Source of the DNA: Sweltsa coloradensis
Taxonomy: Eukaryota; Arthropoda; Insecta; Plecoptera; Chloroperlidae
Reading direction: 5' to 3'
Assembly: GCA_024449915.1 (NCBI GenBank)
Contig: JAMZAV010000024.1
Location: 620,001-684,000, forward strand
Length of the DNA stretch: 64,000 nt
Shown: positions 36,810-49,799 of the stretch, one piece after another
Layout: each line of letters begins with the position of its first letter
How positions within the stretch are numbered: the first letter of the stretch is position 1
The notes under the pieces: generated by a model
Databases searched by the model: none
Told to the model about the DNA's origin: nothing
What the model saw: only the letters and a program-made list of their open reading frames with translations
Program-made: the position numbers and the translations under genes

Positions 36810-39227
36810 TAATGAGATGAGCGTGGATTGCAAGTATGCTGGAAGGGAGACCACATCCAAACCTGATGCCCATCCCATTCAAGAAAAATAATAATTGAGC
36901 CTAACTGTTGAGGAGGAAGAGTTTGTACGACGGACGAATAGAAGGAGGGAAACCAAAATTGTATCTCGTTTGGTCGCCCTCTTGTTTCCCTCCGACGTCC
37001 TTGCCACCTGCGTCTATTCCTCGTCAACACTAGGATCTGATGGTGATATATATTATTGTGTCAGCAGTAACGGCCGTGTAAAAACAGCATAGGCCTCAAC
37101 CTTACTGATCGTAATAACACTTTAATACCTTATTGTTTATATTAATTGGTCGTTAAAAAACAAATAAAGACATTAATCCCCTATACCTATAAATTAATTA
37201 GGAATATGTTTTTGTACAATGATGGGATACAGCAAGTCGGTCTAAGATTTTTAACACTTACTTTCTTTCAAGTTAGTTTTTTTAAGCTACGTTCTTTTAT
37301 CCCTGACCAAAATTAAAACACATCGAATTCTAAGAATGCAGAAGTTGTACCGTAAGGTAGAAACTAATAACTTGTTGCAGGCATCGCGCAACGAGCAGTA
37401 GCACTGTGGCTTATTGGAATCCTGAAGATACTGCCGGGTGTATTCCCAGGACGTTCCTCCTGACTGAGTGGGTGAGAGTGTTGCTTGTGTGCCACACAAG
37501 ACCATGAGTGATGACTGAAGAGGATTAGGAACTACCACAATATTCCGTATGTCTTATAAAATGGATTTGAACTGCGTCCCTTCGAGCTATGTTTTGATCT
37601 GCTTCCTAAACCGTATGAGACACCATGCAAGGCCGCTTTCTGACTGAGCCTGATTCTGACTGAGGGAACCACTCGGTGTTGCCTGTGGTAGAAGTAATAA
37701 AAAAACTCGGCAAACTGTTGATAGCGCTCCTCAGTCAACTTCTTCCACACATCACGATGGGTGGTGGGAAAGGGGCGTGGCTTGAGCTATCTTATCCTCT
37801 TCGCTTCAAGCTTCACCCACCTCGGATAAAAGATTAACACATTCGGCCAGTGATTTGCTTTGCTTAGTTGTAGCGGCTTAACCATGGATATAAAACAGCG
37901 CTATAAAGTTTACAGGAAGTGAACTAGGGGGCAAAAATCATTGCGTCTTTCCGGCCGTTCAGCATGAGAGCTCCAAAAACAGAACAGCCGCGACAGTGCA
38001 TGACGAAAAACACAGCTTACATTGTCGGCCGAAGCACTCGTCAACAATACAGGCCGACGTACAGGATGTACAAGAAAACATCATCATTTAACAACTTTTC
38101 TATAATTAAGTAATAGATAAGATTCAAGCATGGTAATTATAACGAAGCTAAATGCTGGCTGATGAAAATTATACGTGATTAAGTAGGCTAAACGGTGTAG
38201 AACTATTCTGTAACGTGAGAGGTTGGACTTGGGTTTGGGCTAGTGCTCGTCAGTAACGCGTTAAGGATTAGCTGTAATTGCAGTGGACCAACCAAAGCGA
38301 CACTGAGGATTGAACGTTTATTGCCTAGTACGCAGTACTCGTAGGCAATGTAGACTTGTAATATGATGGGCATCTAACTGAAATGTTACGAATTATATCC
38401 GTTGCGTATATTTTATATTTCCTTAAAGTCGTATTGAGATGTTTATCAATGTTATAATAGCAACGGTAAAAAGTAAGGACCGGTACGTTTTGTAATTTGT
38501 TCCAAGAATTTGTATTGTTAATTTACTGCGTTTCTGAAACTATGTTTCAGAAATTTAAAAAAAAATTAAGGTTCTTTTTGACATTAAAAAGTATATTTAA
38601 ATGCAATTTGGATATCTACTTAACAAAAAAATGTAATGTTAAGAATCACTCGAACCATTTACTTGTAATATTAGATTAATTTTGATTATTACACAAAAAC
38701 TAACATTTTCGGAAAACCGACAGTTGCACACAATGTGTACTTCAAATTATGAACATTTATATCGTATAAACGCAAACATATCCTAAGAATGGACATACGA
38801 AATACAACAAAAATATGTTGGAAGGCATAAAAACAAAAACGCATTAAATCTAAACAATATCACTTTTTTGTTGTAATTTAATTGGAATACATATTATAAG
38901 CAAGTAAAAGCTTCTGATCTTACTTTCTTATACTGTAAAAAAGTGTCATGGTGTAACCCGTAGACCAATGTGTTGTTTTTTTTCTTAAGGATGCCCGTTG
39001 TAGGGTATACACACATTAGATTTACCCGGTGTGGCCCTCTAGACTAACTAGTTGGTTCGGGTGAGTGTAATTTGACAAGCACTGTTCTATGCCTAAACCA
39101 CAGGTTTCGCCTCAAATTCTAAAAACAAATCGGATAATTCTTTTAGATAGGATTGCCGGTAGCGGGATTCGTCTAGTGATGAATCAATTAAAAGATTTAC
39201 GCATGAGACAACATTCTCGCTACAGAT
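36810..39227. other. Non-coding stretch with one SINE head
   Basis: Besides the SINE head at 37560-37635, no gene or array was recognised. Several 60-80-codon open frames have no motif. GGATTGCCGGTAGCGGGATT at 39149-39168 is the 3' end of the SINE head family in reverse. Confidence 0.4.
37560..37635 (-). repeat. tRNA-like SINE head, diverged
   Basis: Minus strand: TGGTGTCTCATACGGTTTAGG followed by B-box-like CAGTTCAAATCC. Its middle part differs from the ACCGGCAATC family, so it may be a separate SINE. Confidence 0.4.
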
Positions 39228-40180
39228 GTGTAGCTAATCTCAGCCAAGTGTCATGGTTGATAAATGAAAGGAAAAGATAATAATGCGTCGATTATTTAAC
39301 TATGAACTATCATGATGGAATCGGAAGATTAACCAACCACACAGCACCAGAACACTTTCCTTTAGCCTGGCCGTGAATCTAAATGATATAAAACACATGG
39401 TTTGCAGGAGTCAGATGTGTAGCTAATCTCAGCCAAGTGTCATGGTTGATAAATGAAAGGAAAAGATAATAATGCGTCGGTTATTTAACTATGAACTATC
39501 ATGATGGACTCGGAAGATTAACCAACCACACAGCACCAGAACACTTTCCTTTAGCCTGGCTGTGAATCTAAATGATATAAAACACATGGTTTGCAGGAGT
39601 CAGATGTGTAGCTAATCTCAGCCAAGTGTCATGGTTGATAAATGAAAGGAAAAGATAATAACGCGTCGGTTATTTAACTATGAACTATCATGATGGACTC
39701 GGAAGATTAACCAAAAAACAGCACCAGAACATTTCCTTTAGCCTGGCTGTGAATCTAATATGATATAAAACACATAGTTTGCAGGAGTCAGATGTGTAGC
39801 TAATCTCAGCCAAGTGTCATGGTTGATAAATGAAAGGAAAAGATAATAATGCGTCGGTTATTTAACTATGAACTATCATGATGGACTCGGAAGATTAACC
39901 AACCACACAGCACCAGAACACTTTCCTTTAGCCTGGCCGTGAATCTAAATGATATAAAACACATGGTTTGCAGGAGTAAGATGTGTAGCTATAATCTCAG
40001 CCAAGTGTCATGGTTGATAAATGAAAGGAAAAGATAATAATGCGTCGGTTATTTAACTATGAACTATCATGATGGACTCGGAAGATTAACCAACCACACA
40101 GCACCAGAACACTTTCCTTTAGCCTGACTTGGATTTAAAAAGCAAGGCTGTGAATCTGAAGGTTTGCAGGAGGTTATGGT
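39228..40180. repeat. 189-base tandem satellite, about five units
   Basis: GTGTAGCTAATCTCAGCC starts at 39228, 39417, 39606 and 39794, with a variant near 39983. The spacing is 188-189 bases. Units include GATAATAATGCGTCGGTTAT and CCAGAACACTTTCCTTTAGC. The last unit ends in a changed form with an insertion near 40128-40143. Substitutions are few, so expansion was recent or the units are homogenised. Confidence 0.95.
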
Positions 40181-40184
40181 AATA

Positions 40185-41760
40185 TGACTTGAGAAGCGCC
40201 TTGCTAATCGCGTTCTGTATACTTCGGCCAGGTTGAATCCAACTTTAGTCTCCAGATTAGCCGTTAATCCGCAGATTAGCTCGACGCACTCACAGCGCTC
40301 GGTAGAAAACATCATAGCCTACAGTTGTTTGTTGAAACCATGCCAACTATTCGGCGATAAGCTTATCTTCAGATTAATAGAGTTTCATGAAACCGAACAT
40401 AAAGGTAGAAACTTGAGCTATCCAATGTGTTCAATTCCAAAATTTGCCTATGCAATGAATGCTCTTACTTGATTGATATTATATGAAGGAAAAGGATCGT
40501 AAAATTAATTTTAGTTTCATATGGCACGTTGGACGAACTGCCTGAGGCAAGTTGCACGTGCCCAATACAGAACACGTGGATGAAACATGTCTATATTGTT
40601 GTTTGCAGGCAGAAATAGCACTGATCTATTCACACTTAGTGACTGGCAAACAAATATTATGATCAATTTAACTAGAATAAGAATTTAAAGCAAAACAAAA
40701 ACATAACATACACTACTAACAAACAATTTCTTAATTGTTCGAGGGATTGAAAAGTTTATGCTACTGTGAAAGAAAGATAACGATGAAATATTATATTTAA
40801 TGACATAATACAAATGAACCGTTAAGTTTCAATAATGTGTGTGCATTTTAGAAAATGTAAAAGTACCTTGTGAACTTTTAGTACTTTTAGTGAAATTATT
40901 GTGATAGTATATTGGGGTTAATATTATAATGAATCAAAATGTTGTTTAAAAATTTCAAAAAAATTCTGAACATTTTGCTATCGTATGTGTCCTTACATCG
41001 TTAAAACATTTGAATGAATGTCAACATATGAAAATATCTGTAGTCATTCATCGTTTACAAATTGCGCGCATTTTGGCAGGGCGACAGAAAAACGCAATAT
41101 TCTAGCTGTATAGTTAAGCTAGGTTAGGCCCAATATAAGGTTGGAACCAGCATAATGCATGCAGTTTTTTTTTGCCGAATCTCTAGGAGACATTTTACTT
41201 ACACTTAACTTACATTGTGAGGTAATTAATAGCGCTATTTTGATATATTTGTGATTTTGTTGGTAAAACTAATTCTGGTAGCCTGCATTTTCTTTTCTTT
41301 TTAAAAACGGTTGCACATTTTAAACCGTTTCATTATACAACGACGAAAACTAAGTGTCATGTATGCTAATTTATCAGATATTATTGTTTATATTTTTAAT
41401 TAGTCATTAATTACAAAAGAAAAATGAAATTGTCTGAAATGACAAATAGTTTACGCAATTTAGAATTGTGAACTTCCAACTACAAGGAATGAGATGAGGA
41501 TGGTCCGTTGGGACCTTCCGTTTGCTATACAGTTTTACTCGATATTCTCGGAGGACGTGGTGTAATGAAGGTATTGAGCGTACTTGAAGAGTTGTACTTG
41601 TACTTCTTGCTTTGCCACTTGACTAATTCAAATATTTGTCTACTCCTGGAATACTAGTTTCTGTGCAATACGAGCGTTCTCTTAGACCACCAATGAATCA
41701 AAGTTGGCAAATTTAGTTTGTAATTACGATTGCCGTCTATGGAAAATAAAATAAATGCGT
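40185..41760. other. AT-rich non-coding stretch
   Basis: Nothing gene-like recognised. Confidence 0.4.
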
Positions 41761-41766
41761 ACTCAC

Positions 41767-41839
41767 TCAGTAACAGAAACGATTTTTAGTGCATGGGGGA
41801 CTCAATACGTGTGCTTGTTCTTATTGGTTGTCTTGTCTC
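41767..41839 (-). other. Possible non-coding exon
   Basis: On the minus strand a 73-base block lies between acceptor ATTTATTTTAG and donor GTGAGTACG. All three frames contain stops, so it could only be untranslated or the last coding piece. It lies between the CpG-rich block at 49.6 kb and the coding exon at 27.5 kb on the same strand, which would suit a 5' UTR exon. The splice signals are good, but chance occurrence is quite possible. Confidence 0.25.
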
Positions 41840-42519
41840 CTAAAATAAATTATGTTAAATCCTACTGTCCCAGACGATTTCATTGTACATGGATATTTGA
41901 TAACCTGCTGTATCACTTTATTGGTTAATGATTTCTAGTTCTATAATCAGGCAGGAAAATTCTTGAAATCTCCCCTATTGCACCAGAACAATATCAATAT
42001 AGTAGTAATAAAACAACTGAGAGTAAGGCTATTCAATGCAATATCTTCCTTAGTATTTATTAATATTTGCATTCTCACAATGAGCGTTTGAACGAGTTAC
42101 ATTCTAGCCTATAAGTATGAATGCGAGAGTGACAGAAAAGTATCTGCGTTGCTCACGAACTCTCGCGTCCAGTTATTCTATATTATATTTTACCCAGATT
42201 AGTATTATTGTTATAATAATCTGTAAGTTTGTATGACGAAAAGAGTTGTATTAGTATTAGAGGATGTATATTTATAGCATATATCTAAATGGTGTAATTG
42301 TCAAACAGTTTTGTTAATAAACTACTATAATATTTTGGATGTTAAAACATGGAATGAGTTATTTGTACATTTATATTTTATCACAACATTAATTAAAAAA
42401 ACTATTTTTCAGGATACATGCACAATATTTTGGTCTTCTCTTATTCATATACATAACTACTGGTGTTAATTTCGGATTTGACTGCATAGACTAACGCTTT
42501 GTCTTTTCTCCAATTTCAG

Positions 42520-42601
42520 TTTTTCGTGAAGCAGAAAAAAGAAATAATTCTGCCTTCTCTGTATCAATGTTTTCAAAGGAAGAGACGCATTCTAGGACAA
42601 G
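42520..42601 (+). CDS. Candidate internal exon of an unidentified protein
   Basis: The intron end upstream is textbook: a branch-point-like GACTAAC at 42488-42494, a pyrimidine tract, and TTTCAG ending at 42519. The donor ACAAG|GTAATT begins at 42602. The block is 82 bases. Two of the three frames are open: one reads FREAEKRNNSAFS, entering after two bases; the other reads FFVKQKKEIILPS from the first base. The first looks more like a soluble protein, but I cannot choose from one exon and recognise neither. Its strand is opposite to the exon at 27.5 kb, so it would belong to a different gene. Confidence 0.45.
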
Positions 42602-42609
42602 GTAATTAT

Positions 42610-43856
42610 GTGTAATAATATTCCATGAGTATCCAACATATTCACGTGGCGATAGTAAGATTTAGGGTATGATGAATGTCCAAAGGATATTTGACAGGCT
42701 CAATCAGAATCTTTGCCTTTTGACTTGGAATAAACTCTCAGTTATTAGTCGTAAAGCGTCGTGTAAACTGTAAACCATTAAGAAAAACTGTAAATTACAG
42801 TAATTTGTTGTTCACATGGAATAAAAATAAACAAAAGTTACACTGCCTCCTTAATAATGGACTGATGGCAAAGACAACTACAAAGGTTCCTTAACAAAAT
42901 AACTCAAGAAATTCTTCAAAATGGGAGACTGCCATTGCCCAAAATGAAGAAAATGTGATGTGGCGTACTTATAAAAGTAAATTTTCAAGTCAACTTCTTC
43001 GGATTTCGCCATTGTAACCAATTGTTTCAACTTTCTTCAACTCATTTTTTACGCTTTTCATGTTTGTTTTTTGTGGTTGAAGAATTTAGTCACACTTGCT
43101 AGGCCGAATGATTTCCAATGGGATATATTCTTGTAATCTTGTATCGAACTTGTCTTTACTAAATGTTTGTTCTTTTTATTTTATGGTATGACAATTTAAA
43201 TTGCGATCACCAAGACTCTTGCTTCTCAATAAACTTAATGGTTGTATTAATTTAAATTGACATGTAGATGACCAGTTTAACTGATAGTCCAGAAATTGAC
43301 TTCTTGTTTTTCTATTTTTACGTTTAAGCATGCTGTCGGGGTGAGCGTAATCGAGAAATAATGTCTCCATTCTTCTTTCTAGCTACGTCTAACATTATAT
43401 TTCTAGCAACAATCTCGTTCCGCTTGGTGTGACTTAGAGATATGTTTGTGAGTCAGTAACTAAAACTCAAAGACATAATCATTTCTACAGAATTAAATTA
43501 TTGTTTTTTTTATTAAATTTTTAGTTTGATATTTAGTTTTCACGTTGTTTTGTCCAAATGAATTCAAATTATTTGATGATGCATTTATAAAATATTTTAC
43601 TAACCTTTGATTTCTTTACGCAAAAATTGTCAGTATGTATTTATAGATTCTATATTTTAAAATCAATTACAATTTGGTAGTGGATTGCAATATATTGTTG
43701 ACTTCTTGAAAATGTTATTTTCAACCCATATGCTTCGTGCAATTATTTAAGTATACTATTGTAAACAAACAAACGTAATACGATCTTAGACAGACTAGAA
43801 AACAAAAACTATATTTGAAATTTATTCAAATAGCCAGAAAATTCAGCCTAAAAGTC
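42610..43856. other. AT-rich non-coding stretch
   Basis: No further splice-framed exon was found downstream of the candidate exon. Confidence 0.4.
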
Positions 43857-44213
43857 TTCAGTTGTAATGTCTATAAATATATGATTGGGCGACATATGCT
43901 ATACTTCTGACGTTTCCCTAACATTATTCAGTTGTAATGTCTATAAATATATGATTGGGCGACATATGCTATACTTCTGACGTTTCCCTAATAGTATTCA
44001 GTTGTAATGTCTATAAATATATGATTGGGCCGCCATATGCTATACTTCTGACGTTTCCCTAATAGTATTCAGTTGTAATGTCTATAAATATATGATTGGC
44101 CGCCATATGCTATACTTCAGACGTTTCCCTAATAGTATTCAGTTGTAATGTCTATAAATATATGATTGGGCGACATATGCTATACTTCTGACGTTTCCCT
44201 AATAGTATTCTTA
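43857..44213. repeat. 70-base tandem satellite, five units
   Basis: GTTGTAATGTCTATAAATAT starts at 43861, 43931, 44001, 44072 and 44142. Each unit continues with GATTGGGCGACATATGCTAT and GACGTTTCCCTAATAGTATT. Units differ at very few bases. Confidence 0.96.
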
Positions 44214-44219
44214 GATAAA

Positions 44220-47200
44220 ACTCAGAAAGATGAAAGTTCGCTGTTCGCACGTAGCTAAGATTATAGGTAGAATATGAAATAAAATTAAGGAATGCCTCTA
44301 TTGCAGCTGGCGGGAGGTTGCATACTCCTTATAAGTGTTCATGCTTACTTATTCAAATGCATGGCCCCCTTGAAAATGTGAAAACGCTGAATAATCTTTA
44401 TAGAAAACGCAGTTTAATCAACCAATAAACAGAGAAATAACCGCTATATGACACTTCCTCTTCAGATTTCGGTTTTGTCTGTTCCGGTGACCACTTATTT
44501 TAGGATTTATTTCACTAGATCTATTTTGAATATTAGTTTGGGAATGAGGACGACTGGTGCTACATTCAATGTGTACATTTACATGTTTACAATAACTGAC
44601 TAATCTAAAATGCAATAAATCTCTCCATATAAAACTTGTGAGGAAAATGTATGTTATAATTAGAAAACAATCGAAATATACAGTGGTAGTGTAGTAAGGC
44701 AATACTACTTATAGGACTCCATTGTGTCATAATTATTTGTAAAACAAAAAAGTAGAAACATGCGTTTTAAAGTAGAAATTCTGAGTCCAGGTTTAAATCA
44801 ACTAAATGAAATACGTTTGTAATTTGAGTCGAGGCTATAATATATGCAAGTATTAATAATGAACGCTCACTACCACACAGCACAACACAAACAAAAATAC
44901 AACAAAACACTAATAAAAAGTGAGCTACTAAATTCAAATCAAGAACTTTGGTGGCTCCTTCATGAAAACTAATCATGTTTCGTGATATTTCGCCGCGTAT
45001 TGAGGAATAACAGGCACTCCGTGGTTATCAAATCAATATTATAATATCGCTGCTGTCATTTTTCACACCGTCAATTTAAACAAAGGGTCGGACATTTCAT
45101 GTTTACAAATCGTTTGCAGAATAATAAGTATTTAATTTTGAAACATTGAACGTGTTTAACCTTACAAAATTACTGGTGGATATTTAAACTAAGTTATCAT
45201 TTGTGATTCCCCTTCTCTGTTTTTTATTGTATGTATGTATGTTCTTTATTTCATTTAGTTCAGCAGAACTAGTATACATTACACTGATTTCATACATCCA
45301 ATACAGGACAGTCAAGTCAAGTTCCGATACTTTAGAAATTGTGCTTTTATTGTAAGAATATTGGAGCCTCTCGTACACATGGTTAAATCAGACTCAAAAC
45401 AATCCACAAGAGATTGCCAGATTACAGCGATGATCCTAGATAATGCATGCAAGGAGTGGAGTCCAAACGTGATAAGAAACGCAACGTATTAAGGCACAAC
45501 GGACTCAAAGGCTGTAATTCCATTGAATGCTTAATACCTACATGGTTTTAAACAGGGGAGAGGGGGAGGATGCGTTTATCCACTGGGGTCGGCAGGCGGT
45601 GCACAGGTGTTATCACTTCGTGGGAAGAACTGGCGCACGAACTAATATTAATACGAAACTTTCGATGCGTAATACTTAAAAACAGTTAAACATTCCTTAT
45701 TTATTTTACTGTGTATTTTATTGATATTTTTAGGGCATTACTCACAGTAAATTTGTGTTCAAGGGCTGTACTCGTTGTGATATTCTTAATGACTACAATT
45801 AATCATAAAATAATTATAAATAAATAGATTTACATTTGTTGACTGAATGGAATTTAATGAGACTCTCGTGAGCATGGAACCGTGTTCTTGATTGATCAGG
45901 GTGGAGCTTGAGCTCGTGCATTGCTCACTACGATTATCAAATATACTTTAATAACTACGTGAGAGTGATAGCTTTACTACGTGCTATCATGATGGCACAG
46001 TACAGACAGAAATATTAACATCTATCTCTAAAATATATGTATGTATAATATATGCTGTCTTAGGCTAATCTCAATTTGAAATCGAATTTTGTAAATGATC
46101 CATGGTTAAATATTATTCATAACTCCAAGTTATTTGTTGGTTTGGATGAAATCACATAGGCCTATAGTTGAAATTTTATACCAACTTTTCTGATCTTATC
46201 ATCAGAAACGCAACACAATATCATATTTTACTTTCAATCTACTAACGAATTGTTTTCATTGATTATTTCTGGATTTTCCTTTGCGTCACACAAAACCCCC
46301 TTTTATTGTCTGTTCACATAGTTGTGGTCGGAACTTATAAGATTTTGGCAATTGTTTGAAAGTGAATCCAAACTATTCCACCGGTCCTAGACGCCGTGTC
46401 TGGGTTCTCGAGCCCTCGTTAGCAGCCTGGTTGCAAGTCAACGCCCATGTGCTCACTTCACACCTGCACGCGGGGCAACCAGGGGATAAGCGTGAAGAAA
46501 GGGGAATTTAATGCATCTACTTTGAGCGCGGAAATGCGATTGTGTGTGCACCATCCGGCTCTATATAAACAACAAAGGGTTTTTGCTTTATTGCCTTGTG
46601 AGCCACAGACTTAGACATACCTCGTGTGTTATTGTTTTACGATTAAGATCCGTTCTTAAAGAGAAATAAAATACCCATATGAGAAAACCGAGATACGATA
46701 AAAAATCATTTCTATTATTTACATTCAAGTTTATTTTTAATAGAAGTAATAACACTTGGCAATATAAATAAATAACAACAAAAACACGGTGCTCAAGAAT
46801 GGTAAAAGTGTAATCAAAATCAAAATACAAAATAATTAACATTATTCATAATTATAACGCTTCCATAATACACATAAACATAACAACAATGACGATGGAT
46901 AAATAAATAAATAATACGTGCTCAAAATAAAAAAAATCAGTTTATTGACGCTTACTTGGCAACAATATTAAATGGATCCAATTGTTTGTAGGGCTTCTAA
47001 GTACGTAATGCTTGTTGATTACTTTCCACGCTCCAATACGCTGTTAGGGTTGTGTTCGTAGTTATTGAATGTTGTTTTTGTTCTTTTGAATGAATGTAAT
47101 GACGACTGCACGTTGACTCCACATTAAGCAGTACGCCTACCCGAGATGGTTCTCCATACTTGAAAACTTAGCAATTAATTTAAAGAATCGTGCACGCGTC

Positions 47201-48538
47201 ACCAGGAACGAGCGCCTTACAATAAGGGTATTTTTATGTCTGAAATATCTATAAAAACTAAAATTTTGCTGTTCTTAGTACTTTCTGCCCTTTTGAGAAC
47301 AGATAGATATACCATTTTATTTCGACATAGATTTTCTTTGATTTTGCTAGTCTAAACTAATGCATTGGTAACTTTTGAAGTAATTACCATTGAACCAAGT
47401 TCCTTTCGATGGGTTTTCAATTCCCTACTTTTTAGGGGAATGGGAACGCAACTTGTATATTTTCTTGTCAAAAGTAACTTAACTGTAATAATTTTCTTTC
47501 TTTCGGGAACTTGCCCAAGACTGACAGGACATCAATCAGATTGACATTAAACTTTGCATAATTTCCAAGCAAGAAAAAATAAATTAAGTTCTGAAATCAT
47601 AAATTATCAACAGGTAAAGTTGATTAGCAAATTAAAAATTCCATATACTTGTACCGACGTTTTAACGAAAACCCAATTAAACAAAGAAATTGTCACTGTT
47701 CGTCTTAATTGTTTTTAGTCAGGTGTGTCTATATCGGTTTCATGTCAACTTTCTTGTCAACAGTAACGGTTTGGACATCTATTCTAGTCGTCAGGACATA
47801 CAGGGATTTGCCTTACAAATCACAGTAGGGTTGTGAGAAGATTTAATGAATGCTTGCTTGCTGGAATTGAATACATACTTTTTTACGTCAGCAACCTTAA
47901 GTCATATCAAATATCAATGACGATCACCCTAAATATGAAGAAAATTGAGGTTAAGTTTTTATTAAACTCTGCTATATTATATTTAAATTGTCATTGGAGT
48001 CACTGTGAAAAATGTGATGTCGCTAAGAAAAATATAACTTTGAATATCAAGTGTATATTAACTAAATATTTTAACTCTGGTGTAACTGTAAAATCCATCT
48101 TTAATCAAGGGTTTAATACACCCTACGTATCCACACATGAGTTTCATACCAAACGTTTGGAAACTTCCTTTTTACGTTTTTGGTTCTTCGGAAGAATAAA
48201 TTAACGAATTGAAAAATACCAAACCTTTACCGAGTCCCTAAACTATATGTTAACAAGATTTAATATCACCACTAAACGGCACCAGTAAAATAATACAAAT
48301 ACCCATAAATATTATAATATTTTAGTGTCGTATTGTGCAGAGCTAGTCCCGTTGCTCTTACAAAACGAACATGATATCTACGACAAGCCGGGCATGCACA
48401 TTCTTATCACCTGTGCATGATGCCGATGAAACTAGCGAAACTTGTAGCGCTAGAATATGATATTGTTTAATAAATGCGATATTAGGCATGCACCACATTT
48501 TTGAATGCGAGACTCGGTGCATGTCTGTCTTCACATTC
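44220..48538. other. AT-rich non-coding stretch
   Basis: No gene recognised. A 123-codon open frame (47833-48204, plus strand) has no motif I know. CCTGGTTGC (46426-46434) and GCAACCAGG (46475-46483) form a small inverted pair. ATTGTATGTATGTATGTTC near 45226 with a nearby TAGTTC/GAACTA hairpin may be the tail of an old LINE in reverse. Confidence 0.4.
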
Positions 48539-49085
48539 GGTGGAAGAACTCAAACATTGACGAAACGTAAGTTAACATGTGTGGTGTAAGAACTTAAACA
48601 TAAACGTAACGTAAAGTAAGTTAACATATTATGTGGTGTAGGAACTTAAACATTAAACGAAACGTAAGTTAACATGTGTGGTGTAGGAACTTAATTAACA
48701 TAACGTAAACGTAAGTTAACATATTATGTGGTTGAGGAACTTAAACATTTACGTAACGTAAGTAACGTAGGCCTTCATATGCGTGGAGGAACTTAAACAT
48801 TAACGTAACGTAAGTTAACGTAGGCCTTCATATGCGGTGGAGGAACTTAAACATTAACGTAACGTAAGTTAACGTAGGCCTTCATATGCGGTGGAGGAAC
48901 TTAAACATTAACGTAACGTAAGTTAACGTAGGTCTTCATATGTGGTGGAGGAACTTACACAGTGGAAGTCTTCCTGTTTGGTGGTAGAACTAACAGAGTG
49001 AAGGTCAAAGTCTTCACCGATAGTGGTGGAACTCACAAAATAAATTTCTTGGTGTACGCACCTGCGGTGGAGGAACTTCGGAGAG
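48539..49085. repeat. Tandem satellite of 46-61-base units with two variant forms
   Basis: GGAACTTAAACATTAACGTA and AACGTAAGTTAAC recur about nine times. The first four units alternate between endings ACATGTGTGGTG and ACATATTATGTGGT. From about 48740 the units end with GTAGGCCTTCATATGCGGTG. Beyond 48960 three more diverged units keep only GGTGG(A/T)(A/G)GAACT. The switch of unit type inside one array shows two rounds of expansion. Confidence 0.85.
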
Positions 49086-49529
49086 TGGCTTCGTATTTGC
49101 GGCAACCCAAGCTTCAGCAAACGTTTCCATTGCACTTTGAAAATCCATTGTTTAATTTAATTCTCAATTATCTTGCTGTCACGTGGTAACAACCATCATA
49201 ATAGACAAAAACTTGCGCGCTCATCAATGATATTCAAATTCCGCAAGTATCTTAGAAAAACAAAGTCCTGGCGAAGGTTTCTTCGTATTCACTCAGCCTC
49301 AACCTATTAAAATTAGTTACAATAATATCACGCAGAACGGTTGTCAATCACATTTTTACCATCTACAACCGAAGATATCGAAATATATATATATTTTTTA
49401 AATAATTATAAAACATCACCAATTTCAAGTAGGCCTAAAGAAATATGGCAATAAAAATAAATATTGTTTTTAGTTAAAAACTTCTTCATGAGATGACACT
49501 AGAAGAATAATTAACAAATGAGTCGCACC

Positions 49530-49705
49530 AGCACACGCGAGTATTTCGACGGTAGAATCGTTCGTGAGAGCACGATGTTTTGTGTGGCGTGCGTGCGAGA
49601 GCGCTCAGCGAGTGGTGTGACCGTGCGCCACCACCGAGAGCTGCCAAGCGACTGACGGTGCGGCGGCGGGGCCGGCGCTTGCGTTTCTACGAGCCATGCG
49701 GGGTG
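49530..49705. promoter_or_regulatory. CpG-rich block, possible promoter or first exon
   Basis: About 175 bases dense in CG (for example GCGTGCGTGCGAGAGCGCTC and GCGGCGGGGCCGGCGCTTGC) in otherwise AT-rich DNA. On the minus strand TCAGTC resembles an initiator, and CAGGTAGGC near 49711 resembles a splice donor. No protein can be read with confidence. A promoter for the minus-strand exon at 27.5 kb is possible but unproven. A GC-rich repeat fragment is the alternative. Confidence 0.35.
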
Positions 49706-49799
49706 CCTACCTGACGCCTGTTACAACCGGGCTTATCACAAACCAATAATACGGAGACAATCTTTACTTCTGCCAATACATCTTGTTCTACACTCTTGC

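Noticed and set aside
39228..40180. Regular repeats as a CRISPR array
   Set aside because: Units are contiguous 189-base satellites without spacers, in animal-type DNA. The same holds for the 38-, 53-, 70- and 83-base arrays.
47833..48204. 123-codon plus-strand open frame
   Set aside because: No recognisable domain. A length of this order is expected by chance somewhere in 64 kb on six frames.
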